Source: Campylorhamphus procurvoides (taxonomy: Eukaryota > Chordata > Aves > Passeriformes > Dendrocolaptidae). From it: a DNA stretch of 64,000 nt. The notes below the pieces were generated by a model. That model saw nothing but the letters and a program-made list of their open reading frames with translations. It did not search any database and had not been told where the DNA came from. The translations under genes and the position numbers were made by a program. The stretch is from NCBI GenBank assembly GCA_013396655.1, contig WBMV01006429.1, positions 751,116 through 815,115 on the forward strand, given 5' to 3'. The first letter of the stretch is position 1. Every line of letters begins with the position of its first letter. This document shows positions 1-11,280 of this stretch, one piece after another.

Positions 1-3000
1 GCACAGCCCTGCCAGGGGCTGCTTTGGGAGGGCTGGTCCTCCAGCCACGGCCAAAGAGCATTTGCAGGGGCTGGTGGTGTCTTCAGACCTGCAGGTGTTT
101 GCTCAGGAGCACCCAAACTCAGCTCCAGTTTGGGACACTGATCCCAACCTCCTGTAACTCACTGCACACCTGGAGGACGGGAGAGGATGGCTCTATGAAA
201 CCGTGAGGAAGAACCTGACAGCTGCCCCACTGTAATATAATAGCAATGCAGCAATCCTAATTACAACAAAAAGGTGAGAATCTTCATCTGGGCCAGGTGC
301 TGTATGAACTTAACCCCCAGTCCTGCTGCCTGTCCCCAGGAGCTCTCAGCACTGCTCCCCTTTGAGGCCAGAGTCCCCACAGCACTGGGCTGTTGGGCTT
401 GCCCTGGAGCAGGGACACCCCAAAGGGGCACTTTGGGCAGGGCTGTGGAGCTGCTTGGACAGTCCTGGAGCAGCACCTTCGTGTCTGAACAGCCACTGCC
501 ATGGGCAGAGCAGCCCCTGTGTAAGAAACCTGCAGCACATCAGTTGAATCAGCCTGAAATCACTGCTGCCCTTGTGGAGGTTTAACACCAGTGTCCCAGC
601 AGTGTGTCTGTGCCCTTATTGTGGGAGAGGGCTGGTTTATGGTCCATTCTTAATGAGAAAGGGAAACACATTCCAAATTATGAAATAATAGTCCAGCTAT
701 TGCATTACCACAGAGCAGGGCACGTTTGTGTCAGAGGGGCCTGTTCAACTGAAAGACTGTCAGAAAATCAGTGTTGGGGTGTTTGCACCACGATGACAGC
801 CCAGACTAAACCCACAAACTTTCCCAGTCCTTCCCATCTCACCCAGAACCATCACTGTCACTGTTTTCCCAGTCCCCTCTTGGCCATGCCATGCTGCTGT
901 CCAGGTGCCCATTCCAGCACCCTCAGCAGGAACAGCAACCACCCGTTTTGTTCTTATTTCTCCTTCCCAGTGTGTGGCAATGCCCCCACAGCCTAATTCC
1001 CCTTAAAACAGGAGCATGGGCACGACTCCACACGTGGCCCTGGGGTCACCTCCATACCTGGGTGGAGGAAGGAGGAGTTCAGGTGAGCAGAGCCTGCTGT
1101 TGACAGGGGTAGATGGCAGGTCCTGTGGGCAGCCCTGGCACAGGGAGCAGGGCTGGGGGTGCGTTGGTGTGGGCAGACCCCCTGTACCACTGCTCCAGGC
1201 AGAGGAGGTCACCCGGCACAGAAACTGCATCTGTGCTCCTGCTTTTGCTCCCTGTCCCAGGAGAGAGTGCAGGGATGGCTCTGGCAGGGCATTCACACCA
1301 CCATCACCATGGGGTGCCCCCACAGCCTCACCCCACAGGATGCTCAGGGACCTGCCCTGGTCCCCCTCCCCTCAAAAGGTCATATCACTGCACAACAAAC
1401 ACCAGCAAACAGGGAATCACATTTATTCAATTCCCCAAGTGCAGGTTCTGCAGATGATCTTTGCAAAGCAGTTTGGAGGTGGATGGATTTTGGCTGCTCC
1501 CTCCTGCCCCGCTCCCACGCCAGCTGGGGGCTGCTCCTCCCCTGAAGCCCCACCACAGCCCCCACTACATCCCACCAGCATCCCTCCTGTCCCCCAGCCT
1601 GCTTCCCTTCAGCTGTTAAACTCCTTCCCTGCTGGATTACTTTTAATTTATGCCACCAGTGGCCTTTCATGGATTATAATTCTGTATGAGATGTTTGTGC
1701 TGTATCCTCCCCCCGTATTAAAGTGTCAGGAGTATATCCCCAGGTCATCCATCTTCAACACTTCCGCACGGGCTTGGCAATTCTCTGACATGAATATTAT
1801 GGCTCTCCATGCCGAGCCTCCATCACTCAAGCTGACAAGTGTTAGAATCTCCTCTCTTGAACAGGGTAAGTGACCTTTTCATATGCAGCGCAGATTCCCG
1901 GTCACGCTGCATCTGGTGCAGTGAAACCAGCGAGTGCCAGCAATTCCCTAAAGCCTTAAAAAACAAGTCACAGGTCCTTTTCGACTTGCAAAACCAACCC
2001 TTAGCATGACAAAGTTAAAGGGCCTTAAGCAGCCCCTGGTTAGCTGCTGCTAGTGCCAGTCCCAGGGAGGAGGATGAAAAAGCATCCATGCAGGATTTAT
2101 TGACAGGGATTTTCAGGGAAAGATGGGGAGATTTGGGGTTCTGGCTTGCTGGAGTGCCTAGGAAAGATTTTTGTGACCAGTGAGTGACTTTAGTGACTCA
2201 GAAACCTCAACTCTAGTCTTAAACAATACATTTTTAAGTGAGGTGCTTAGAGTTAGATCCCTAAACCCCACCAGCCTGAGACTCTGAAAGCTGCCAAAAC
2301 CTAGGCTACCCACAGTGAGGGCAGGAGCTTCCTTCTACCTGTGCCTAGAGAGAAGCAGAGGGAGAAAACAACCTTTCAAGCCCTTCCAGCTCAGATCTTG
2401 GCAGCTGTGATGCCGTGGGGACACTTCAGTCTACACTGCTCGACAGAAAGTGAAACCCTGGAACCGAACTGTGTGGTGATTCAAGTTAAATCCCTCCTAC
2501 AAAATTCATGTTACCCCAATCTTTGGCTAAAGCAGTGGCTATTTTTTTTCCTTTAGAGAGCAAAGGTATTTTCATAGCAACCTTGCCCCTACAGAGCGAC
2601 TGGTGGTGGCTCCTCGCCAGCACAGAGCAACAGAAACTTGTTAACACCTTTTCGGCTCACTCTTAATAAAGTCAAGGCAATTAACAGCTTCTCTATTTAC
2701 AAAACAAATCCTCTTTGCAACACCTGAGAAAAAGAGTTACAAGCGTTTCCCAAACCCTTCTCGGTTGGGCAGAACACCTACAGGAGCTGTCTGCTGGGAT
2801 GTGCTGCATCTGCTCTCCCTGGAGAGGACGAGTCCCTGCTCACACAGGAGGAATCCACACTGCACTTCCATCCAGGAGTTCTCATCAACAAGCACGGGGC
2901 TCTTGGGAAAGGTTCTTATCCAAGGAGAAAGAGGTGTACAAGGAGCTCGGGTGTGAATTTATTGCCCACTTGCTGGTCCACACTTCTGCTGTGGCCACTT

Positions 3001-3602
3001 GGTGTACAAAAGGTGGGGTAAGGTAAGTTGGTCCCCTCCAAAAATGCCCCCAGGGATGGCTGGGGAGGAGTGGGTGATGTACAGCATAATTACATTGAGG
3101 GATTCACGAGCTCCCCCACTTCCTTTTCTGGTTCCCTGCTCTCTCCTAGGATACACTTCATGTCCCCTGCTTTGCAAATCACTGTCCTGGCTTACAGTGC
3201 AGTAAATTCCCCCTTTTCAAACAAGCCCCAAGGAGCTGAGCCATATAACAGAAGGTTGATGGATTAGACAAAATCAAATCAATGTAACTTGCAAGCTACT
3301 TTCAAAATTAGTTCCTTCCTTGCTTTTTCCTCTCCCATCCTGCTCTCCCTTTTCCAAAAACACACAGTGACCCATATTTTATAAACACAAAGATGAGGTG
3401 CTCCCTAACTATTATTTAGGTGCAGAGGTGACTGCTGGGACAGTTTCACACAAGAGCATTCCCAGGGAAAGTGGACTTGGTCCAAATTCTTCTGGAGACT
3501 GGAAAAGACCCTGTTTAAAGCCTATACCAGGTCTTGGGCCCAGACTCCTCCCTCCCAGAGGGTCCAAAATGCAGAGAGGAAAGGAGAGGGGAGCTGGTGG
3601 TA
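1..3602. other. Non-coding sequence, no gene recognised
   Basis: No exon with a recognisable protein family was found on either strand. The open frames here are short or proline/serine-rich, lack credible splice-site pairs, and overlap each other in several frames, as expected of GC-moderate non-coding DNA. The only sub-stretch that stands out is about 1,610-1,960, which has high sequence complexity and is listed separately as a candidate conserved element. The stretch ends at a single N at 3,603. Confidence 0.6.
1610..1960. promoter_or_regulatory. Candidate conserved non-coding element
   Basis: This stretch differs from its flanks: balanced base composition, high complexity, retained CpGs, no simple repeats, and several motif-like words (a homeodomain-type TTTTAATTTATG near 1,640 and an E-box-like CATCTGGTG near 1,910). 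It lies inside a longer open frame (1,016-1,873), but the translation matches no family I know. Conservation is inferred from texture only; no alignment was possible. It could equally be unique neutral DNA. Confidence 0.25.
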
Positions 3603-3603
3603 N
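3603..3603. other. Single N (assembly join)
   Basis: A lone N separates the left flank from a 164-bp segment (3,604-3,767). Most of that segment (from about 3,617) repeats 4,077-4,224 with a handful of differences. This is one of seven single Ns in the window; the pattern suggests contig joins rather than ambiguous base calls. Confidence 0.8.
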
Positions 3604-3767
3604 TGAGTTTGCTGGTTGTGAGCTCTTCTGCCTGGGACAGGGGCTGCTCTGCACACCCCACCACGTGTCCTGGGACCATCCAGCTGTGCTGTGACGAGGA
3701 ACACAGTCTGAAATGCTGGGTTGTGGTGTTGGTGGGACTCCTGTTACTTAGACCAAGCCTGATGGTT
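3604..3767 (+). repeat. Partial extra copy of duplicated block, bounded by Ns
   Basis: From about 3,617 to 3,767 this matches 4,077-4,224 and 6,432-6,579. It shares the run from 'agctcttctgcctgggacag' to 'accaagcctgatggtt', with several substitutions (for example 'cacaccccacc' for 'cacgtcccacc'). Both ends are single Ns (3,603 and 3,768). The simplest reading is an unmerged alternative-haplotype contig inserted next to its allele. Confidence 0.75.
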
Positions 3768-3768
3768 N
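3768..3768. other. Single N (assembly join)
   Basis: This N separates the 164-bp segment from the 2.27-kb segment that follows. Both sides are duplicated elsewhere in the window. Confidence 0.8.
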
Positions 3769-6039
3769 CAGAGAGTAGGATCTCAAGCAGTATTTTAGCT
3801 TCTTTTCTTTCTCTCTCTATTCTTTCTTCACTACCCCACGCAACATTAACTGAAGCCCCTTGTGGGCACAGCCAGGAGAGAATAGCTCGTCAGGGGACAT
3901 GGGAGCACAGAGCCTGGACAGTATAGGGCCCTTCATTTCCTCCTCTGGTGCTTTCAACAGTGCATGGGATGCCATAAAAGATGATAATGACGAGGTCAGT
4001 GGAACGACTGTAAAACAGTGGGGAGAGGCACAAGTGTTACCCCTCTTGGGCTCAAACTCAGGCTATGCATGGGCACGAGCTCTTCTGCCTGGGACAGAGG
4101 CTGCTCTGCACGTCCCACCACGTGTCCTGGCACCATCCAGCTGTGCTGTGATGAGGAACAGAGTCTGAAATGCTGGGTTGTGGTGTTGGTGGGACTCCTG
4201 TTACTTAGACCAAGCCTGATGGTTCATCTGGACACAGCCAAGGGTGAGAACTGTACTCACAGTTCTTCTGAATTCTACACACTTCTCTAATTCACAAAAC
4301 TACGGCCTGACACTTCGAGGGGATCATCCATCAAGGCTAGACTTGGCAGTTTTAAATGCAGTAATTTGTATTTCTGTGCCTTCTGCCCAGTGCCTTGAAG
4401 CTAAACCTACTCTGACCCAGCTCTTCCTTCCCACTCCTGGCAGGCAGAGACTTCTGCTGGCCGGCTGCCATCAGCTGGGATAGGGACAAGGCACCTCCTC
4501 CCTATCACTAAGTGGATTTTGCAGGCAATGAGCAAGAGAATAATTAAATTAACTCAGTCCCCAATACCTCCCGAGGTGCCAAGCATTCCCAGCCATTACA
4601 GCCACCCCACAGGTGTCTGGAGAGCAGGTAATTCCAGTCAGGGGCAGGCTGCAAATGTGGCTCCTGGGGACATCTCTGCTGGCACAGGAGCACGAGCAGC
4701 AGCCGGTCCTGGACAGGAGTGCTGGGAAGAAATTCCCAGGATGGCTCTGCTGGAGCCAGCCTGGGCCCAGGAGTGAGGCAGCTCCATTTATGCTTTGATG
4801 TGCCTAAGTTAATAAGACTTATCCCAGGGCAAACACAGCTGTGCTTCCCAGCCTGGACTACTTTGTTCTCCTGGTTCTTCCTTGTTCTGTGGGCTTTCCC
4901 CTCAGGGTGCTGGGTCCGTCATCTCAGGGAGCAGCCCCAGCCTCTGCTTGACCAAACAGCCTGCTATTTGAATTCCCAGTGAAACATCTGTATGATTTTG
5001 ACTGCAGCACATTGGTTTTTCCCCCTCTGATCTACTATAGGCCATGAGACTTGAATGTGGATTTGGGACAGCCCAAGTTTTGGGCACCAAGGTGTGCATG
5101 GGGAGCCTGGCCCAGCTGTGGTCAGGGAGGAGGCAGGGCAGAGGACATGCCCACTGCAGGGCTTTATCTCACCCATCACCAGAGAGGTCACTAATCACTG
5201 TCCAGTCCCTTTCAAGCACTGAATTGTACCTCTTGTATCCAGACACCATCCAATCTCCCAGGGCCAGGCCAGGTATGTTGATAAGGAGATAGTGCAAATG
5301 GTCGAACAGGATGGAGCCAAAAATCACAATTTCCTGTGCTTTAACTTAGCAAATGCCATATTGGTGGGAGAGTCTTTTTTGGATTATCTCCCTTTCCAAA
5401 GGGGGCTGTTGTGGATTTGCCACTGTACTGCTTTAGTGAAGGGGATCTCAGGTTTCATGTGAAACCAAGCACAGGGTGCTCTGTACATTTTCAGCACAAA
5501 TTCAATTACAACTAGGATCAAATAAATATTTGGGAAGAACAACAAACAGTACTACAAAGAGAACAGCTCCTTCCAGCTCCTCAGAATTTTAAAGCCTGGA
5601 TGGTCTTAGGGGCACTTCCACTCTCTGTTATGTGCAGAAAATGCAATTAATTTCCACAACCCCCTCACTTGTTCAGTATCATATTAACTACCCTGCCTCG
5701 TAACCAAGCAAACCCCTTCAGCTCATTCCACTGCAGTCTGGCTGTAAGCAGACACTGACCTCACCCCTGGGAAATATTTTCCTGGAGATGACTTTGGGCA
5801 CTAAAAACACAGTTACATCTTGGTAGGCTATTAAATCCACATGTGAAAATAAACTCATCTATCATCTTGTGCATGTGGTTTAGCTTCCTTTTAAGAAGAC
5901 GTAAATGTATTAGAGCATCCCATTAAAGCAATTTACATGTCTTGCTTTATTTTCCCAGACAGGCCGTTTCTTCCTTGGAGATTACTGGCTTTTGGGAAAA
6001 GGTATCTACTAAGGATTCATGGAATAACAGACTGGTCCT
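3769..6039 (+). repeat. Tandem 2.3-kb duplication, copy 1
   Basis: This segment starts 'cagagagtaggatctcaagc' and ends 'aataacagactggtcct'. It is almost identical to 6,124-8,426 over its whole length, with scattered single-base differences and one indel of about 34 bp (near 5,083 here and 7,437 there). Both ends are single Ns. No coding content was recognised; the 102-aa and 90-aa frames that appear in both copies are simply duplicated non-coding DNA. A false duplication from two haplotypes is more likely than a real tandem duplication, because the breakpoints coincide exactly with Ns. Confidence 0.9.
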
Positions 6040-6040
6040 N
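6040..6040. other. Single N (assembly join)
   Basis: This N sits at the exact right end of duplication copy 1, after 'actggtcct'. The second copy carries the same word at 8,418-8,426 and then runs on into unique sequence. Confidence 0.8.
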
Positions 6041-6123
6041 GAGCCAGAAAATGAAAGAGTAAGTTTAAATCTGTCATAGAAGGGGAGTGTGGAGGTTTAC
6101 AAGCAGAAGGACATGATGGGAAG

Positions 6124-8426
6124 CAGAGAGTAGGATCTCAAGCAGTATTTTAGCTTCTTTTCTTTCTCTCTCTATTCTTTCTTCACTACCCCACGCAACA
6201 TTAACTGAAGCCCCTTGTGGGCACAGCCAGGAGAGAATAGCTCGTCAGGGGACATGGGAGCACAGAGCCTGGACAGTATAGGGCCCTTCATTTCCTCCTC
6301 TGGTGCTTTCAACAGTGCATGGGATGCCATAAAAGATGATAATGACGAGGTCAGTGGAAAGACTGTAAAACAGTGGGGAGAGGCACAAGTGTTACCCCTC
6401 TTGGGCTCAAACTCAGGCTATGCATGGGCACGAGCTCTTCTGCCTGGGACAGAGGCTGCTCTGCACGTCCCACCACGTGTCCTGGCACCATCCAGCTGTG
6501 CTGTGATGAGGAACAGAGTCTGAAATGCTGGGTTGTGGTGTTGGTGGGACTCCTGTTACTTAGACCAAGCCTGATGGTTCATCTGGACACAGCCAAGGGT
6601 GAGAACTGTACTCACAGTTCTTCTGAATTCTACACACTTCTCTAATTCACAAAACTACGGCCTGACACTTCGAGGGGATCATCCATCAAGGCTAGACTTG
6701 GCAGTTTTAAATGCAGTAATTTGTATTTCTGTGCCTTCTGCCCAGTGCCTTGAAGCTAAACCTACTCTGACCCAGCTCTTCCTTCCCACTCCTGGCAGGC
6801 AGAGACTTCTGCTGGCCGGCTGCCATCAGCTGGGATAGGGACAAGGCACCTCCTCCCTATCACTAAGTGGATTTTGCAGGCAATGAGCAAGAGAATAATT
6901 AAATTAACTCAGTCCCCAATACCTCCCGAGGTGCCAAGCATTCCCAGCATTGCAGGCACCCCACAGGTGTCTGGAGAGCAGGTAATTCCAGTCAGGGGCA
7001 GGCTGCAAATGTGGCTCCTGGGGACATCTCTGCTGGCACAGGAGCACGAGCAGCAGCCGGTCCTGGACAGGAGTGCTGGGAAGAAATTCCCAGGATGGCT
7101 CTGCTGGAGCCAGCCTGGGCCCAGGAGTGAGGCAGCTCCATTTATGCTTTGATGTGCTTAAGTTAATAAGACTTATCCCAGGGCAAACACAGCTGTGCTT
7201 CCCAGCCTGGACTACTTTGTTCTCCTGGTTCTTCCTTGTTCTGTGGGCTTTCCCCTCAGGGTGCTGGGTCCGTCATCTCAGGGAGCAGCCCCAGCCTCTG
7301 CTTGACCAAACAGCCTGCTATTTGAATTCCCAGTGAAACATCTGTATGATTTGGACTGCAGCACATTGTTTTTTTCCCCCTCTGATCTACTATAGGCCAT
7401 GAGACTTGAATGTGGATTTGGGACAGCCCAAGTTTCGGGAGTGCTCAGGTGAGAGGCTCCCCCAGCCCCAGCCCCAAGGTGTGCATGGGGAGCCTGGCCC
7501 AGCTGTGGTCAGGGAGGAGGCAGGGCAGAGGACATGCCCACTGCAGGGCTTTATCTCACCCATCACCAGAGAGGTCACTAATCACTGTCCAGTCCCTTTC
7601 AAGCACTGAATTGTACCTCTTGTATCCAGACACCATCCAATCTCCCAGGGCCAGGCCAGGTATGTTGATAAGGAGATAGTGCAAATGGTCGAACAGGATG
7701 GAGCCAAAAATCACAATTTCCTGTGCTTTAACTTAGCAAATGCCATATTGGTGGGAGAGTCTTTTTTGGATTATCTCCCTTTCCAAAGGGGGCTGTTGTG
7801 GATTTGCCACTGTACTGCTTTAGTGAAGGGGATCTCAGGTTTCATGTGAAACCAAGCACAGGGTGCTCTGTACATTTTCAGCACAAATTCAATTACAACT
7901 AGGATCAAATAAATATTTGGGAAGAACAACAAACAGTACTACAAAGAGAACAGCTCCTTCCAGCTCCTCAGAATTTTAAAGCCTGGATGGTCTTAGGGGC
8001 ACTTCCACTCTCTGTTATGTGCAGAAAATGCAATTAATTTCCACAACCCCCTCACTTGTTCAGTATCATATTAACTACCCTGCCTCAAAACCAAGCAAAC
8101 CCCTTCAGCTCATTCCACTGCAGTCTGGCTGTAAGCAGACACTGACCTCACCCCTGGGAAATATTTTCCTGGAGATGACTTTGGGCACTAAAAACACAGT
8201 TACATCTTGGTAGGCTATTAAATCCACATGTGAAAATAAACTCATCTATCATCTTGTGCATGTGGTTTAGCTTCCTTTTAAGAAGACGTAAATGTATTAG
8301 AGCATCCCATTAAAGCAATTTACATGTCTTGCTTTATTTTCCCAGACAGGCTGTTTCTTCCTTGGAGATTACTGGCTTTTGGGAAAAGGTATCAACTAAG
8401 GATTCATGGAATAACAGACTGGTCCT
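6124..8426 (+). repeat. Tandem 2.3-kb duplication, copy 2
   Basis: This is the second copy of 3,769-6,039. It is continuous with unique sequence on both sides (6,041-6,123 and 8,427 onward) with no N, so it is the copy more likely to represent the true locus. It carries about 34 extra bases near 7,437 that include a C-rich 'cccccagccccagcccc' tract. No gene was recognised. Confidence 0.9.
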
Positions 8427-10479
8427 TCAGGTGCTGCTCTCTGAACCAACACCACCCTGACCTGTGTTCTGAACGATGGGAGACTTTTCACACAGAGCTC
8501 TCCAACCCAAGACATTTCTTTTCACAGCCACATTAAGGCCCAGAGGCTGGAAAACTGAAAGCAGAAAGCAGCAAAGAACTGCTGAGAGAAGCAGATCAGG
8601 GCTCACAGGGTGCAGGGAGACTTGCCAGAGAGTTCTGCCCCATGAAAGCACCAGTTTGTTGCCAGGGTCACCTGGTGGCAGATCTGCCCCTCAGGTTTAA
8701 CCCACCTCTGTCCTGTGCTCTGTCAAGTGAAAGTCCATCGGTTTTGGTGGCTCTCCAGGGATCCAGGGGCTTCTCCACAAGCACTTGACTGCCAGAGACA
8801 GGCAGAGAGCAATGGGACATCACATCTCCTGCTCACCCATCACACCAGTGAGGCTGTTCCTGTTGTGGACCAAAGACAAAGCCTTGTCTTCTGAGACATC
8901 AGGGAAGACAAATGGTTCTCTGCTTGCTGAAAAGCAGGGATTCTTGAGACAGCTAAATACATGAAACCACAAAAGATCATTAGATTAAAACAAACCAAAA
9001 TCCTTAACAAAAGGTTTGGCTGTGCTAGTCATCCTTAATTTCAGCTGTGTCCCTACCACCATGGACACACTGGCTTTCACCCTGTTCCTCAAAGGTCTGA
9101 CTGCTAATCCAGCCACCAGTCCTCAAGGAAGAACCCCCTGGAGATATCACCTGGGTTAGACAGTCCTCACTTCTCAGTGACAGCCCTTTCTGGCCCTCAC
9201 TGCCTCTGCTCTGGCCTGCTTTCCTTTGCAAGTCACACTGTGACAAATCAAAAATTCCTTAAAAATACTTTATGCCAACATTCTGACACTTGCCCCTTTT
9301 CTCCTGGAGAGAGGAGCACTGTGTGACACAATTCCTGGCCCAAGCCCATTGGTGTGCCAGAGCCAGATAATCAGAGAAAAATCATCACAGCAGGCTTGGA
9401 CATCTCAGGGAGGGACATACAAGGGAAGGTTGTAACAAAAGGAGCAAATTTATGCCTGCTGAAATGAGGAAGACAAGTGTCAGGAACAGTCGAGCACAGT
9501 AGAAACATCAGCTGTTCACATGGCAAAGCTCCTTCATGTGGGGGCACCACATGTCCCCCAGGGTGAGGGTCTGCATGCCTTCTCAGGACACTGCCTCTGC
9601 TCTCTCAGTCACTCAGGAAAGCAGTAGCTCTTTCAAACTAGAGATGATGCCAAACAATCTGGATTTCTGCAAAGGACAGTCAGGTGCAACTGAAGAGGAC
9701 AGGACTGCCCAGTCAGACTAACCCAAGCTGTTTAAAACACTCCTCATCTCTTCTCTATCTCCCACAGCTTTACTGACTTAGCTGAACGGGTTAATTGTGA
9801 CTCATCTTATTATTTCTTCCAAAGAAAAGATCCAAAAAGTTACTGCATTGCCCTTAGATATCTGCACCTCCTGCTGTGGCCTGAACTTAAGACACCAGAG
9901 GAGCTGCAATATTAGCTGCACTGGAATGTTTTGGTTTTCCCTTGCAAAACAGGCCCATCTCTCCAAGTGTGAATGTGCTTCAGTTGCCCAAACATACTTG
10001 AGAGGGGAAAAAAAAAGGCAATTTCCATTTTTTGTATTTAAGAATTCCCATTGTTGTTGGAAGCCCGTATTTTCCAACCTAAACAATTCTGTGATTGTAG
10101 ATCCTGCTGCTGCTCCAAAGGATGACCCGAGGAGAGCCTTGGCACTTTTTGGTCCCTGACCTTCACACTTGTACCAGTTCCTTTGTACTGCATTGCCTCA
10201 TCTACTGGGGAGAGATATTATAAAAAAACTAGGCATCATTATTAAAACCACATTTATGGATTACTTAAAATGGTTCATTCCAGGAATGCTGTGTAGTCTT
10301 AAAAAAGAACATTTTGCAGAGAGAAAGAGCAACTGGTAAAGATGAACCATGGCTGCTTTGAGCTGTGGTGACATCCTTTGCCACAGGTAATGATGAATTA
10401 GTATCAATTATAACACGAAGAGTGCCTTGGCACTGAGTCAGCACTCAGGTAAGGCAATGTTTTATTGCAGCTCATTAAA

Positions 10480-10780
10480 GGCAAAAAAAAGCAATAAAAG
10501 GCTTAAGCACCATCACAGACCCGACTACACGAGGCCAATAAACAGTATGATACACTAGCATTTACATGAATAGGAAGAGGAATGGACATTTCATTTCCTA
10601 TGCCTTTGTTGCTCCCATTCAGTTGCACTGAGGGCGCTGCTGGGGAAGCCCCACGGTGCCTGTTTACAAGAGAACTTTGCAAAACAAAGACAGTCACGGT
10701 CAAAACTTTGCTGGTCAATTCAGCATATTTGCATGGAAGAGCTCTGAGGAAATCAAGGATTCTGAAGGAGCCTCATGGGA
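10480..10780. promoter_or_regulatory. Candidate conserved non-coding element
   Basis: High-complexity sequence with retained CpGs ('agacccgactacacgaggcc', 'cagtcacggtcaaaac'), an ATTTGCAT octamer at about 10,728, and no simple repeats. Conservation is inferred from composition only. Confidence 0.22.
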
Positions 10781-11079
10781 TAGTTCAGTTGGAAGTGGTA
10801 AGCAGCAGGAGTGATCTCACAGCTATCTAGATGTGTGGTGGCCACTGAAAAAGCATCTGGTTTTCAAACAGAGACTTGATCAAACCTTCTTCATCCCCAC
10901 AAGAACACCATGGCAGAACTCCCTGAGCACAATGGGAAATGCCAAAGTGCTCTGAGTGCAGGGAACAGTATTGTCCAGGTCTGGCTCCTGAGAAAGCAGG
11001 CACAAGCTCTGTGTAGGAGTGGAGAATGTGCCATGCCAACACCTGACAGCACATTCCACACGTGTGTCCACCACACCAT

Positions 11080-11280
11080 CTGAGCAGCTCCCAGAAACGA
11101 CACGATTCTCCCTGCTCCTTTTAACTCTCAGAATGAAATTGCTCCGGATTTATGACGAAGCAAACCACAAGCACAGTCGGAGCCACTGTTTTTTAAGAAG
11201 ACCTTGCTATGCCATAACTGTTCACGGTTCAGTTGCTAAATTACACATTATAAAAATAAGTAAGTGCAATTGAGAGACTG
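11080..11280. promoter_or_regulatory. Candidate conserved non-coding element
   Basis: A CpG-containing, high-complexity stretch in an AT-rich intergenic setting ('gctccggatttatgacgaag', 'cagtcggagcc', 'tgttcacggttcagttgc'). No protein homology was recognised in any frame. Being conserved is an inference that needs an alignment. Confidence 0.22.

Noticed and set aside
1016..1873. 285-aa plus-strand open frame
   Set aside because: No family resemblance. It is Pro/Ser-rich in its first two thirds and overlaps other open frames in all frames. Splice context and start context are not supportive.
3860..6838. Identical 102-, 90- and 79-aa open frames in both duplicate copies
   Set aside because: They are repeated because the DNA is duplicated. 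Frames overlap, and no domain is recognised.
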